Positions 9,769 through 18,033 of a stretch of 64,000 bases of DNA are shown here, one piece after another. Source of the stretch: Nostoc sphaeroides (GTDB lineage Bacteria; Cyanobacteriota; Cyanobacteriia; Cyanobacteriales; Nostocaceae). Position numbers and translations under genes: made by a program. The notes under the pieces are model-generated. The model saw only the letters and a list, made by a program, of their open reading frames with translations, had not been told where the DNA came from and searched no databases. Positions within the stretch are counted from its first letter, which is position 1, and each line of letters opens with the position of its first letter. The DNA lies in contig NZ_CP031941.1 of NCBI RefSeq assembly GCF_003443655.1, forward strand, positions 4,772,501 to 4,836,500, read 5' to 3'.

Positions 9769-9821
9769 GTTTCGACTTCGCTCAACCAACAGAGTGATTG
9801 AGAGTTGAGCGAAGTCGAAAC
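9769..9821. repeat. Perfect 18-bp inverted repeat
   Basis: GTTTCGACTTCGCTCAAC at 9769-9786 is repeated as its reverse complement at 9804-9821, with a 17-bp loop. It sits about 48 bp after the stop of the preceding gene and could end its transcript, but there is no T-run, so it is more likely an interspersed repeat. A related CTTCGACTACGCTCA tandem is at 36608-36655. Confidence 0.7.
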
Positions 9822-9864
9822 TCGTCAACATTAGGTATTTTTTCATCAGAATTCACCTTAACTC

Positions 9865-9966
9865 CAATACCGTTCAGTTAAGCCCAAAAACCTTGGTAAA
9901 GACGCGAAATTTCGCGTCTCTACAGGTTTAAAATCAGTACCACAAATCCTTAACTGAACTGTATTG
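9865..9966. mobile_element. MITE, CAATAC/GTTCAGTTAAG family (copy 1) with 10-bp target duplication
   Basis: 102-bp element. Ends CAATACCGTTCAGTTAAG and CTTAACTGAACTGTATTG are inverted repeats with one mismatch. Flanked by perfect direct repeats ACCTTAACTC (9855-9864 and 9967-9976). Core hairpin AGACGCGAAATTTCGCGTCT. Copy 2 at 17327 has the same length and also a 10-bp duplication. No coding capacity. Confidence 0.88.
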
Positions 9967-10080
9967 ACCTTAACTCAACGCTTCTACCTAAAAACCTAAA
10001 ACTTTGAGCTTCTGGGCTTGGGTGTTTCTGTTTCAAGTGAAAAACTCCCAGTCAGAAGCTCAATTTTTGCTGTTGTCAGC

Positions 10081-10311
10081 AAGAACGTTCTTGTTTCAAA
10101 TAAGAACGTTTTCGTTTCAAGTGAGAATGTTTTGGTTTTAAACGAGAAGTGTTTGGTTTGAAGTGAGAATGTTCTGGTTGAAAACGAGAAGTGTTTGGTT
10201 TGAAGTGAGAATGTTCTGGTTGAAAACGAGAAGTTTTTGGTTTGAAGTGAGAATGTTTTCGTTTGAAGCCGGAAAGTTTGTGTTTAGAACTAAACAGTTG
10301 TAGGTTAAAGA
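10081..10311. repeat. 21-bp-period minisatellite (about 11 units)
   Basis: Units such as GAGAATGTTCTGGTTGAAAAC and GAGAAGTGTTTGGTTTGAAGT alternate in the centre, giving a 42-bp higher-order period; edge units are diverged. Because 21 is a multiple of three the minus strand stays open for 79 codons, giving an apparent heptapeptide-repeat protein that I consider an artefact. Confidence 0.85.
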
Positions 10312-10569
10312 GCAATAGGGTTTGTAGGGCTTCTCGGTTGAGTTGAATACAGACCTAACCCCCAGCCCCTTCCCTACAAGGGAAGGGGAGTAAGATTCAA
10401 AGGCTCTTTCCTTTTACGAGAGAGGAATGGAAGTGAGGTCAAAGTGTATTGTATACAAACGAGAACCGCTATAGATAAAGAGAATCGTAGCGACTAAGTA
10501 AGTCGGGGATCTTCATTAGGAGGATGTAAGCTAGCTTGAACCCAAAAACCCCGCGCACTCTGAATGGAG

Positions 10570-10698
10570 TCATCTAGATTTTGGTATCAAATGGTCTACT
10601 GTAAATCTGGTTGTGGAAATACGTTCGGGAGAATGGCAATACTCACACAAATAATTGGCGCGTTTACGGACAATTTCTTTAGTAGCATCATCAATCAT
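10570..10698 (-). pseudogene. Truncated HNH endonuclease
   Basis: Starting at the ATG at 10698, 42 codons read MIDDATKEIVRKRANYLCEYCH...TTRFTVDHLIPKSR then TGA. This is the start of the small HNH nuclease family (CEYC zinc-type motif and DHLIPKS of the first HNH half); the following LACRRCN and final H motifs are missing. The ATG overlaps the stop of the upstream 79-82 residue gene (ATGATTGA), so the two were translationally coupled. The remnant is too short for activity. Confidence 0.75.
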
Positions 10699-10930
10699 TG
10701 TGTTGAGCTACTAGCATCGCGTTGATATGGGTGAAAATTCTATCTAGTTCTCCAATTTCTTCAAGTGCGATCGCTTCTTCTGGAGTTAGTAAATCAGCTT
10801 TTTTGCGTTCTAAAAGTTCTTCCATCCGTGCTTGCAGTTCATCATTAAATTTGAATAGGTTAAATTTATCCAGCTTTTCTATTCTGATACTGCCAATCAA
10901 GGATGAAGGTCTAGCAATTACGGTTGTCAT
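10691..10930 (-). CDS. Small acidic/helical protein paired with an HNH nuclease remnant
   Basis: 79 residues from the ATG at 10930 (a GTG at 10939 adds three). Mostly helical and charged (FNDELQARMEELLERKKADLLTPEEAIALEEIGELDRIFTHINA). Its stop overlaps the start of the HNH fragment by the ATGATTGA arrangement, so it is the first gene of a coupled pair. Such small partners of HNH genes are common in cyanobacteria; an antitoxin or folding-partner role is a guess. No DNA-binding motif is evident. Confidence 0.6.
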   Translation of the reverse strand: MTTVIARPSSLIGSIRIEKLDKFNLFKFNDELQARMEELLERKKADLLTPEEAIALEEIGELDRIFTHINAMLVAQHND

Positions 10931-11181
10931 AGTCAGCACGATACAATTTATGATATGTGTTTCTCTAAAGATATTGTATCAAGTAAAAATTCTATAAATA
11001 TCTTTACGATGTGCGACTCTTAGCTATGTTGTACCATCGCTTCATTCAAAAATCCCGGCAACTTTGGATAAAAGGAGGTTTTCATCCTCCCTCTGAAGAT
11101 CCACGACAAGAAAAATAGAAACCTTGCACTGTTCAGATCCCCGACTTTTTTGAAAAGTCGGGGATCTAAGTTAGATAGGGG

Positions 11182-11460
11182 TTATTGCGTTAAAATTTGA
11201 CGGCTTAAAATACTCATTACCTCTCCTGGGTTGGCGGTTGGTAGCAGTGGACTCCAATCTCCTACACTGGCATAGCCAATTACCTGCAAGTAGTGAATTG
11301 TACTGCTAACGGCTTTGGGAGAACCAATCAGTAGATGCTTAATCGGTTCTCTGTTGGGAAATGGCTGTGCAGTTGATTCCTTGTGGGTGGGTGTATCTAA
11401 ATTTTCACCCAGGTATTGCTTTAACTGTGATTGGGCAGACTTTTGTAATTGTGCCATCAT
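11182..11460 (-). CDS. Hypothetical cyanobacterial protein
   Basis: 92 residues, preceded by AGGAG about 9 nt before the ATG at 11460 (a second ATG follows immediately). Composition is soluble; the C-terminal half (PIKHLLIGSPKAVSSTIHYLQVIGYASVGDWSPLLPTANPGEVMSILSR, given in parts) looks like a compact conserved domain found in cyanobacterial hypotheticals. No catalytic motif is visible and I cannot assign a function. Stands alone between repeat-rich spacers. Confidence 0.65.
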   Translation of the reverse strand: MMAQLQKSAQSQLKQYLGENLDTPTHKESTAQPFPNREPIKHLLIGSPKAVSSTIHYLQVIGYASVGDWSPLLPTANPGEVMSILSRQILTQ

Positions 11461-11785
11461 TGTATTTGTCTCCTGATAAAGGGGCTAGATAAGGGCGATC
11501 GCATTCTTCTTTCCGGGATTGGGCGATCGCCTTTATCATGTCTTTATATTAAAGTATCAAATTATACCTATCAACTGCAAACTTGAAAATTATTATTAAT
11601 AATTTTCAAGTTTTAACGGGAATAAATTAGCCTGAGTTTTGGTAATATTAGCAATATTAATTAACAAAAATACTCTCAACTTTTGGCTGTAATTGGTATT
11701 ATTTAAGATTTCATATTTCTAAAAAAAATGCTAGATTTAGCAAATTTTTCGCTAATCTAGCAAACCTAAATTATTTACAGGAAGT
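11461..11785. other. Intergenic, no gene seen
   Basis: AT-rich spacer with two HIP1 octamers close together (about 11496 and 11523) and an ATTATTAATAATT palindrome near 11590-11605. Nothing else stands out. Confidence 0.5.
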
Positions 11786-12535
11786 CTAATCTTCTGGCTC
11801 AATTCCTGCCGCCCGCAATTGTGCTGCTAGTCGTTGAGCACGTTGGCGTTCTTGTTCGGCGCGTTGGCGTTCCTGTTCGGCGCGTTGGCGTTCCTGTTGG
11901 GCTAACTCGGAACCCCAAGGCAAAAGGTTTCCTTGTTCATCCCACCACCGTAACCACTTTCCTGTGCGGTTTTCACGAGTACCTTGCGACACTCCAAGGT
12001 AAAGATTCATTTCTGCTATCCAATAGCGTTGATTTTCATCAGGCTCTTGCAAAATGTACTGTTCTGTGCTTTCTAGGCGATACATCTCGAAACTACCGCT
12101 ATCTGGTTCAAAGATGATGTAGTTTGGTACTTTTAAAATGCGCTCGTAGAAAAACCATTTTCCTGGGGGATATGTCGCTTTGATAGAATACTCTGTCTCC
12201 TGTGTATCGGAAACAAATTCCATCACAATTACGGGAATGTCACCCTGTAATTGAGGGGTGTAACTGCGTATTACTTCTTCTCTACTAACATTAATTTTGG
12301 CAATGAAAGCCCAATCAGGGGCTTTAATGACCATTTTGTTGTTTAAAGTGGCACAAATGCCGTAATTAGTTGTTGTTAGGGCGTTAGCTGAAATTTTTCC
12401 GGCTAATTGTAGGCTTTCTGTGAGTGCAGCAGCTAAGGCTGGTTGGTTGATGTTGTCCACTGGATCGTCTGGTAGTTTGTAATCATCGGGTAGTTTTTCC
12501 CAAGTGATTTGGTAGCCTTGGGTGAGGGTTGTCAT
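11786..12535 (-). CDS. Uma2-family (DUF820) endonuclease-like protein
   Basis: 249 residues. DUF820 landmarks: KAPDWAFIAKI (PD aspartate), DIPVIVMEFVSDTQ (glutamate of the E-x-x motif), PPGKWFFYERILKVPNYIIFEP, and MNLYLGVSQG....GKWLRWWDEQGNLLP. The C-terminus is a coiled coil of an exact QERQRAE heptad repeated three times, then AAQLRAAGIEPED, parallel to the tail of the gene at 7958 although the cores are diverged. The exact heptads correspond to a 21-bp DNA repeat. Function uncertain; the fold suggests metal-dependent nucleic acid cleavage. Confidence 0.85.
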   Translation of the reverse strand: MTTLTQGYQITWEKLPDDYKLPDDPVDNINQPALAAALTESLQLAGKISANALTTTNYGICATLNNKMVIKAPDWAFIAKINVSREEVIRSYTPQLQGDIPVIVMEFVSDTQETEYSIKATYPPGKWFFYERILKVPNYIIFEPDSGSFEMYRLESTEQYILQEPDENQRYWIAEMNLYLGVSQGTRENRTGKWLRWWDEQGNLLPWGSELAQQERQRAEQERQRAEQERQRAQRLAAQLRAAGIEPED

Positions 12536-12567
12536 GGCGGGTTTTCCTTTGGGGTGTAAAAGGGACT

Positions 12568-12716
12568 GTTGAGTTAGGAGTTTGGAGTTTGGAGTTAGGA
12601 GTTTGGAGTTAGGAGTTTGGAGTTTGGAGTTAGGAGTTTGGAGTTAGGAGTTTGGAGTTAGGAGTTTGGAGTTAGGAGTTTGGAGTTAGGAGTTTGGAGT
12701 TAGGAGTTTGGAGTTA
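12568..12716. repeat. Heptanucleotide array GGAGTTA/GGAGTTT
   Basis: About twenty heptamer units, mostly alternating GAGTTAG and GAGTTTG, fill the space between the Uma2 start and the radA stop. A typical STRR array; no coding signal. Confidence 0.9.
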
Positions 12717-12759
12717 TTCTCCCTCATCTCTCTGATCTCCCTCATCTTCCCCGTTATCC

Positions 12760-14286
12760 TTACTCATCTTCATCGGGTTCTAAATCGTCGGCTGTCAATT
12801 CTTGATGCGGGATGGCGGCGATAATTGCATCTATAACTTTAGAGACGGGTAATATTTCAATATTCAAGTCGGGGAATTTTGTTCCTTTTGGCACGATCGC
12901 TCTTTTAAATCCCAACTTAGCAGCTTCTTTTAACCGCAGTTCCATTTGGGAAACCGATCGCACTTGTCCGCCTAATCCAACTTCACCGATTAATACTGTA
13001 CCGGGATCGACGATGCGATCGCGGAAACTGGCTACGATCGCGATCGCAATTCCCAAATCTACCGCCGGTTCTTCTACATTCAACCCACCCGCAGAAGCAA
13101 CGTAAGAATCTAACTTGGACATGGGAATTCCCACCCGTTTTTCTAAGACGGCGAGAATTTGCACTAGGCGGTTGTAGTCTACGCCAGTTCCAGCCCGCCG
13201 GGGTGAGGGGTAGCTGGTGGGACTCACCAAAGCTTGCAACTCTACAACGATGGGGCGAGTACCTTCGCAAGCAACCACAATTGCCGTACCGGGTGCGGGA
13301 TCATCACGGTTGCCTAAAAATAGCTCTGAGGGATTGGAGACTTCCCGTAGTCCCTCAGCCACCATTTCAAAAATGCCGATTTCGTGAGTTGCACCAAAAC
13401 GGTTTTTTACTGTCCGTAATAACCGATGGGAGGCAAAGCGATCGCCTTCAAAATACAACACTGTATCAACTAAATGTTCTAAAACTTTTGGCCCGGCGAT
13501 CGCTCCTTCTTTGGTGACGTGTCCGACAATCAGCATAGTGACATCTTCGTGCTTCGCCACCTTCATCAATGCTGCCGTACATTCCCGTACCTGAGCTACT
13601 GAACCGGGTGCAGAAGTCAACGCCGGAAAAAATACTGTTTGGATACTATCAATCACCGCCACGTTTGGCTTGAGAGAATCTATTTCCCGTAAAATCTCTT
13701 CTAAATCTGTTTCTGGCAGTACATATAAATCTGCACCTATACTGTCAGGGTCTATAGGAAGTGTAGGATCTACTACTACCTTAACATCCTCCTCATTAAG
13801 CACACTTAGGGTTTTTGATACTCCTAAACGGGAAGCTCGTAATTTTACCTGCTGTCCCGATTCTTCACCAGTTACGTAAAGGATGCGGTATTTCTGTGCT
13901 AATTGATTAGATACTTGCAGTAATAAAGTCGATTTACCAATACCCGGATCGCCGCCAATCAGTACCATCGAGCCAGGGACAACCCCACCCCCAAGCACCC
14001 GATCCAATTCTTCATAACCAGACTCCCATCGGGCAATTTGGCGATCGGTAATTTGGTCAAATGTTAAGGAGGCTCGCGCTTTAGCTGGTTTAGCGTGAGA
14101 TTTGCCATTACTTTGAGTTGATTGCCAACCACTCACTCCCCCTCGACTGGGTACATCTACTGAGGATTGAATAGTGATCTGTTCTTCTAGAGAGTTGTAA
14201 GTGCCGCAACCTGGACATTTACCAAACCACTGGGGCGATTCTGCTCCACATTCATTACACACAAAAAAGGTTTTTGGCTTTGCCAT
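12760..14286 (-). CDS. radA: DNA repair protein RadA (Sms)
   Basis: 508 residues. N-terminal C4 zinc finger (CNECG...GKCPGC, residues 10-28), RecA-type ATPase with Walker A GGDPGIGKST (about 109-118), Walker B near NVAVIDSIQT, the RadA-specific KNRFG motif, and a C-terminal Lon-protease-like domain (GGLNVEEPAVDLGIAIAIVASF). RadA is a hexameric helicase-like ATPase that promotes branch migration during homologous recombination. Length is slightly above the common 450-460 because of a low-complexity insert after the zinc finger and an acidic tail. Divergent from rpaB, with about 170 bp between the starts. Confidence 0.97.
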   Translation of the reverse strand: MAKPKTFFVCNECGAESPQWFGKCPGCGTYNSLEEQITIQSSVDVPSRGGVSGWQSTQSNGKSHAKPAKARASLTFDQITDRQIARWESGYEELDRVLGGGVVPGSMVLIGGDPGIGKSTLLLQVSNQLAQKYRILYVTGEESGQQVKLRASRLGVSKTLSVLNEEDVKVVVDPTLPIDPDSIGADLYVLPETDLEEILREIDSLKPNVAVIDSIQTVFFPALTSAPGSVAQVRECTAALMKVAKHEDVTMLIVGHVTKEGAIAGPKVLEHLVDTVLYFEGDRFASHRLLRTVKNRFGATHEIGIFEMVAEGLREVSNPSELFLGNRDDPAPGTAIVVACEGTRPIVVELQALVSPTSYPSPRRAGTGVDYNRLVQILAVLEKRVGIPMSKLDSYVASAGGLNVEEPAVDLGIAIAIVASFRDRIVDPGTVLIGEVGLGGQVRSVSQMELRLKEAAKLGFKRAIVPKGTKFPDLNIEILPVSKVIDAIIAAIPHQELTADDLEPDEDE

Positions 14287-14456
14287 TCTTAAATCTTATT
14301 AAATAATCTTAATATTTACTTAATTCTTGAAAAAAACTAAAATCCAATAATAGTAGTATTTAGAGCTTTTTCCAAATCAATTGATGGAATGATATCTTAA
14401 TATTATGGTATTAAAAATTAATCATGTAAATTTTTAGTGAAGGAGCGTTGAGAAAC

Positions 14457-15185
14457 TTGGAAAGCCATAAAGAAAAAATCTTGGTGGTAGACGACGAAGC
14501 CAGCATTCGCCGGATTTTGGAAACGCGCCTTTCGATGATTGGCTACGATGTAGTGACGGCTGGCGATGGGGAAGAAGCATTAGATATTTTCCGCAAAACT
14601 GATCCTGACCTGGTAGTTTTAGATGTAATGATGCCAAAGCTAGACGGCTATGGTGTATGTCAAGAATTACGAAAAGAATCAGATGTCCCGATTATTATGC
14701 TAACAGCCTTGGGGGACGTGGCCGATCGCATCACCGGTCTAGAATTGGGTGCTGATGACTACGTAGTTAAACCATTTTCCCCCAAAGAGCTAGAAGCTCG
14801 AATTCGCTCGGTGTTGCGGCGGGTAGATAAAACCGGTGGATCTGGCATTCCCAGTTCTGGCGTAATCCATGTCGCTAACATTAAAATCGATACGAATAAG
14901 CGACAAGTCTACAAAGGCGATGAGCGGATTCGATTGACGGGTATGGAGTTCAGCTTGTTAGAGTTGGTAGTTAGTCGCTCTGGAGAACCTTTTTCTCGTT
15001 CAGAAATTTTGCAGGAGGTTTGGGGTTATACACCAGAGCGCCATGTTGATACCCGCGTAGTGGATGTACATATATCCCGTTTGCGGGCAAAGTTAGAAGA
15101 TGATCCTAGCAATCCAGAATTGATTCTTACAGCACGAGGTACTGGTTATCTTTTCCAGCGAATTATTGAACAAGGGGAGGAGTGA
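14457..15185 (+). CDS. rpaB: Response regulator RpaB (OmpR family, Ycf27)
   Basis: 243 residues from the TTG at 14457, chosen because it gives the family opening MESHKEKILVVDDEAS and places AGGAG 11 nt upstream; a TTG at 14448 would sit only 2 nt from it. Receiver domain 1-125 with acidic pair DDE, phosphoacceptor in VVLDVMMPK, T in MLTAL and K in VVKPFS; winged-helix DNA-binding domain about 140-240 (YKGDERIRLTGMEF...HVDTRVVDVHISRLRAKLE). In cyanobacteria RpaB is essential, is phosphorylated mainly through NblS (Hik33), and controls high-light and photosystem genes. A heptamer array and the CCB gene follow directly. Confidence 0.95.
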   Translation: MESHKEKILVVDDEASIRRILETRLSMIGYDVVTAGDGEEALDIFRKTDPDLVVLDVMMPKLDGYGVCQELRKESDVPIIMLTALGDVADRITGLELGADDYVVKPFSPKELEARIRSVLRRVDKTGGSGIPSSGVIHVANIKIDTNKRQVYKGDERIRLTGMEFSLLELVVSRSGEPFSRSEILQEVWGYTPERHVDTRVVDVHISRLRAKLEDDPSNPELILTARGTGYLFQRIIEQGEE

Positions 15186-15189
15186 GGGA

Positions 15190-15284
15190 GTGGATAGTTG
15201 ACAGTTGACAGTTGACAGTTGACAGTTGACAGTTGACAGTTGACCAATGACCAATGACCAATGACCAATGACCAATGACCAATG
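15190..15284. repeat. Two adjoining heptamer arrays (GTTGACA then CCAATGA) running into a start codon
   Basis: About six GTTGACA units are followed by about six CCAATGA units. The last CCAATGA supplies the ATG of the next gene (15282-15284). Every unit contains an ATG; the one 21 bp upstream is in frame but is closed by a TGA after five codons. Confidence 0.9.
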
Positions 15285-15920
15285 ACAAAACCTGATCCTA
15301 ATCGAGTTTTGCGGCGTCTACCCATTGTCGTAGGTGGGCTAGGCGCTGTACTTTTGCTGATTAACCGTTTATTAACACCGGAACTAACCCAATCTCAATC
15401 GCGTGGTGATGTGATGGGTGTGATTTTGAGTGCGGTGTTAATTTTGACGGGTTTAATTTGGCAGCAAGTTCAGCCGCGATCGCCTGATACTGTAGAACTA
15501 ATTGGTGAAGTTGGTTTTGTACTAGCAGCAGATTTACCTGAAGCCGTGAAAACAGAGCTAGCTTGGGCATCTCATTTATTATTGACTAATACAGTCACGC
15601 GATCGCTGGTGGTTTATTATCAAGGTAAAGTTTTGTTGCGTCGCGGGATTCTGAGTACTAAATCTGAGGTTGTACCAGGAGTAATCTTAAAACAGGTACT
15701 CGAAAAACAAAAGCCGATTTATCTAGTTGCGCTAAAAGTATATCCAGGTAGATTTGAATTTGATTATTTACCAGAGAATACTCAAGGTGTAATTTGTCAA
15801 CCTATTGGAAACCAAGGCGCTCTAATTTTGGGCGCGAATGCTCCTCGCAGCTACACCAAACAAGATGAAAACTGGATTGCCGGAATTGCTGATAAATTAG
15901 CCGTTACTCTTGGCTCTTAG
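15282..15920 (+). CDS. Cytochrome b6f complex C haem assembly factor, CCB2/CCB4-like (cofactor assembly of complex C subunit B)
   Basis: 212 residues. Two N-terminal hydrophobic segments (about 11-28 and 42-58) are followed by a soluble domain (ELIGEVGFVLAADLPEAVKTELAWASHLLLTNT... to LGANAPRSYTKQDENWIAGIADKLAVTL), the layout of the cyanobacterial relatives of the plastid CCB2/CCB4 proteins that help attach haem ci to cytochrome b6. It lies about 100 bp downstream of rpaB on the same strand. The ATG is formed by the last unit of a heptamer array; no clear ribosome site precedes it because the upstream 90 bp is all repeat. Confidence 0.85.
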   Translation: MTKPDPNRVLRRLPIVVGGLGAVLLLINRLLTPELTQSQSRGDVMGVILSAVLILTGLIWQQVQPRSPDTVELIGEVGFVLAADLPEAVKTELAWASHLLLTNTVTRSLVVYYQGKVLLRRGILSTKSEVVPGVILKQVLEKQKPIYLVALKVYPGRFEFDYLPENTQGVICQPIGNQGALILGANAPRSYTKQDENWIAGIADKLAVTLGS

Positions 15921-16709
15921 GTGATTAGCTAGTTTAGAATTTAATTTAAAATCAGCAATCCAAAATCTAAAATTAGCCTGTACCTGAGATAAACCCACAA
16001 CATTTAAACTCAGTAGCGTCAAGCTGGAAATCAGACCAGTTAAAATTTTCATAGTAACAACTTTGCGAAAACGTGTAATTTACTCTGCATATTTAGCTGC
16101 AACTTAAAATTTCGTTGGAAGGAATCTTTCGATAAGTTGGTAAACCATCTTTAAAGAGAGCAGTTTTTGTGAAAAATTAAATGCAAAACTTAACTATGCA
16201 TTCAAAAAATCTAAAAGCAAGGTAGGAAAGCAAACTTATTGTGTTCTATTGATGCCAAAAACCGAATTCATTAGTCTAGTACAGCAAAGTTAAAAAACAC
16301 CACTTCAGCTTGATACTATAGGATTAATTAACTTAAGACAATACTTAAGGGACTTCCAAGTAAAAAAATATTCCATTGCTATTGTTCACTGTTGACCGTT
16401 GACGGTTCACGAGTTTTCAGTCAACAGTCAACAGTCAACAGTCAACAGTCAACAGTCAACAGTCAACAGTCAACGACTTGAATGTGGAATAATTTATTTT
16501 TTGGAGTTCCCTAAGTATAAAGAAATAATAATCTCTCTCAACAAATAATTATCGGATTTTTTCAGCCTTTAATCAGCTTTATTTACGGTAAACTGAACAG
16601 CAAGCGCCTTACTTGCGGTTTGTTTACTATTTATCATCATCTTACCCAGATACAATATGCAGTAGACCCTATTACTTACTCGGAAATTTAGAAATTTACA
16701 ATTCTATTT
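15921..16709. other. Non-coding stretch with TTA-type MITE
   Basis: No gene supported. Contains the element at 16349-16511. The rest is AT-rich with no clear motif; the promoter of the DUF456 gene presumably lies in the last 150 bp. Confidence 0.55.
16349..16511. mobile_element. MITE with internal CAACAGT array and TAA target duplication (copy 1, 163 bp)
   Basis: Ends GGGACTTCCAAGTAAAAAAA and the reverse of GGGAACTCCAAAAAATAAAT are imperfect inverted repeats. Flanked by TAA on both sides (16346-16348, 16512-16514). The interior has GTTGACCGTTGACGG, then eight TCAAC units of a 7-bp array. Copies at 17843 and 20720 are 135 bp with four units. Confidence 0.88.
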
Positions 16710-17228
16710 ATGCAAATTATTTATTGGCTATTACTGGCTGTAATGCTTGTGGGTATCATTGGTGCTGTAGTTCCTGCCATTCCTGGTAGCAGCTTAATTT
16801 TAATTGCAATTATCGTCTGGGGAATCGTTAGTAGTTCTTTTGCGGCTATCAAGATTCCCTTAATTGTGACGGTTATAGTTTTACTGCTCAGTATTGGAGT
16901 GGATTTTTTAGCTAGTTATGTGGGAGCAAAACAAGCTGGAGCTAGCAAGTGGGGGCAAATTGGCGCAATTGTCGGTTTGGTGGTGGGTTTTTTGGGATTA
17001 TTGCCAACATTGCCTTTTGGTGGGCCACTGTTAGGAATTTTACTAGGCCCGCTTTTGGGAGCAATTATCGGTGAGTATCTTTACCGACGTGAATTCGGAT
17101 TGGCGATTAAAGCGGGTATAGGAATTGTAGTCGGCTCTTTGGTTGGAAATTTGATTCAAGGGCTGTTAGCGATCGCCGCAGTTGTAGTTTTCGTTGTGAC
17201 AACTTGGCCGCAGGTATTTGGCTCTTAG
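16710..17228 (+). CDS. DUF456 family membrane protein
   Basis: 172 residues, almost entirely hydrophobic: about five or six membrane segments rich in Gly, Ile and Val, including MQIIYWLLLAVMLVGIIG with VVPAIPGS after it, the DFLASYVGAKQAGASKWG loop and a GFLGLLPTLPFGGPLLGILLG glycine-rich segment (shown in part). This is the DUF456 pattern; no transport or enzymatic function is established. The ATG at 16710 has no strong ribosome site. Stands alone, flanked by MITE-bearing spacers on both sides. Confidence 0.88.
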   Translation: MQIIYWLLLAVMLVGIIGAVVPAIPGSSLILIAIIVWGIVSSSFAAIKIPLIVTVIVLLLSIGVDFLASYVGAKQAGASKWGQIGAIVGLVVGFLGLLPTLPFGGPLLGILLGPLLGAIIGEYLYRREFGLAIKAGIGIVVGSLVGNLIQGLLAIAAVVVFVVTTWPQVFGS

Positions 17229-17326
17229 CAATTCCAAAGGTCTAGCATATTTGAGAAGAGTAATAAATAGCTAGCAGTTAGCTATTTATTACAAACATGC
17301 AATTTGATAAAAGACTATCCATAGTA

Positions 17327-17428
17327 CAATACCGTTCAGTTAAGCCCAAAAATCTTGGTAAAGACGCGAAATTTCTCGTCTCTACAGGTTTAAAATCAGT
17401 ACCCAAAATCCTTAACTGAACTGTATTG
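17327..17428. mobile_element. MITE, CAATAC/GTTCAGTTAAG family (copy 2) with 10-bp target duplication
   Basis: 102 bp, the same ends as the copy at 9865. Perfect direct repeats ATCCATAGTA flank it (17317-17326 and 17429-17438). The core hairpin AGACGCGAAATTTCTCGTCT has one base change relative to copy 1 that breaks one stem pair. Confidence 0.88.
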
Positions 17429-17842
17429 ATCCATAGTAAACAAACACAGAAGTTCCTCTCCTTGATTCTACAAGAGCAACCGTTTAACTAAGTATTTGTA
17501 ACTAGAGACATTATAGAAGATCCAGTGCATACTCCATTTATCTAAAATATGGTTGAGTAATTCTAAGTATATAAAATTACTGTTTTGTTGAGACTATGTA
17601 AACAGTCTTTCTTAAAGCCAGAGCGATCGCCAACAATTTAAAGCTTATGGAGTCTGAAATATACGAAGTACACATATATAAGAAATTAAAATTTCATGAA
17701 GGATAGTAATGGCTTAAAGATGCGATGAAGACCACTCAGTAAATATTGCAGGCTCTAAGTCTATGTGATTTTATGGAGATAAGAAATACATCACGCAAGT
17801 TTTGCTTTCACTGACAGTATTTTCCATAAATTACTGAGATTA

Positions 17843-17977
17843 GGGACTTCCAAGTAAAAAAATATTCCATTGCTATTGTTCACTGTTGACCGTTGACGGT
17901 TCACGAGTTTTCAGTCAACAGTCAACAGTCAACAGTCAACGACTTGAATGTGGAATAATTTATTTTTTGGAGTTCCC
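17843..17977. mobile_element. MITE with internal CAACAGT array and TTA target duplication (copy 2, 135 bp)
   Basis: Same ends as the 16349 element, four TCAAC units, flanked by TTA on both sides (17840-17842, 17978-17980). Differs from copy 1 by exactly 28 bp, i.e. four heptamers. Confidence 0.88.
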
Positions 17978-18033
17978 TTAAAAGTAAAGCAATTGCTCTG
18001 ATTTAAAGTTATTACTAGGAGCCTAAAACTATA

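Larger units (their letters stand above)
9722..10569. other. Long non-coding stretch: inverted repeat, MITE and minisatellite
   Basis: Contains, in order, an 18-bp inverted repeat pair (9769-9786 and 9804-9821, GTTTCGACTTCGCTCAAC), the CAATAC-type element 9865-9966 with its duplications, the 21-bp-period minisatellite 10081-10311, and a GC-rich CCCCTTCCCTACAAGGGAAGGGG palindrome near 10370-10390. No gene is supported. Confidence 0.7.
17229..18033. other. Non-coding stretch with two different MITEs
   Basis: Contains the CAATAC element (17327-17428) and a TTA-type element (17843-17977). The DNA between has no supported ORF. The final 55 bp before the PEP-CTERM gene includes TAGGAG, a fair ribosome site 11 nt before the ATG. 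Confidence 0.6.

Noticed and set aside
9990-10300. Possible CRISPR array
   Set aside because: Units are contiguous with a 21-bp period and no unique spacers; no cas genes nearby.
10076-10315. 79-codon minus-strand frame with heptapeptide repeats
   Set aside because: It exists because the 21-bp minisatellite cannot create a stop within its period; no ribosome site, no recognisable domain, and diverged units at the edges.
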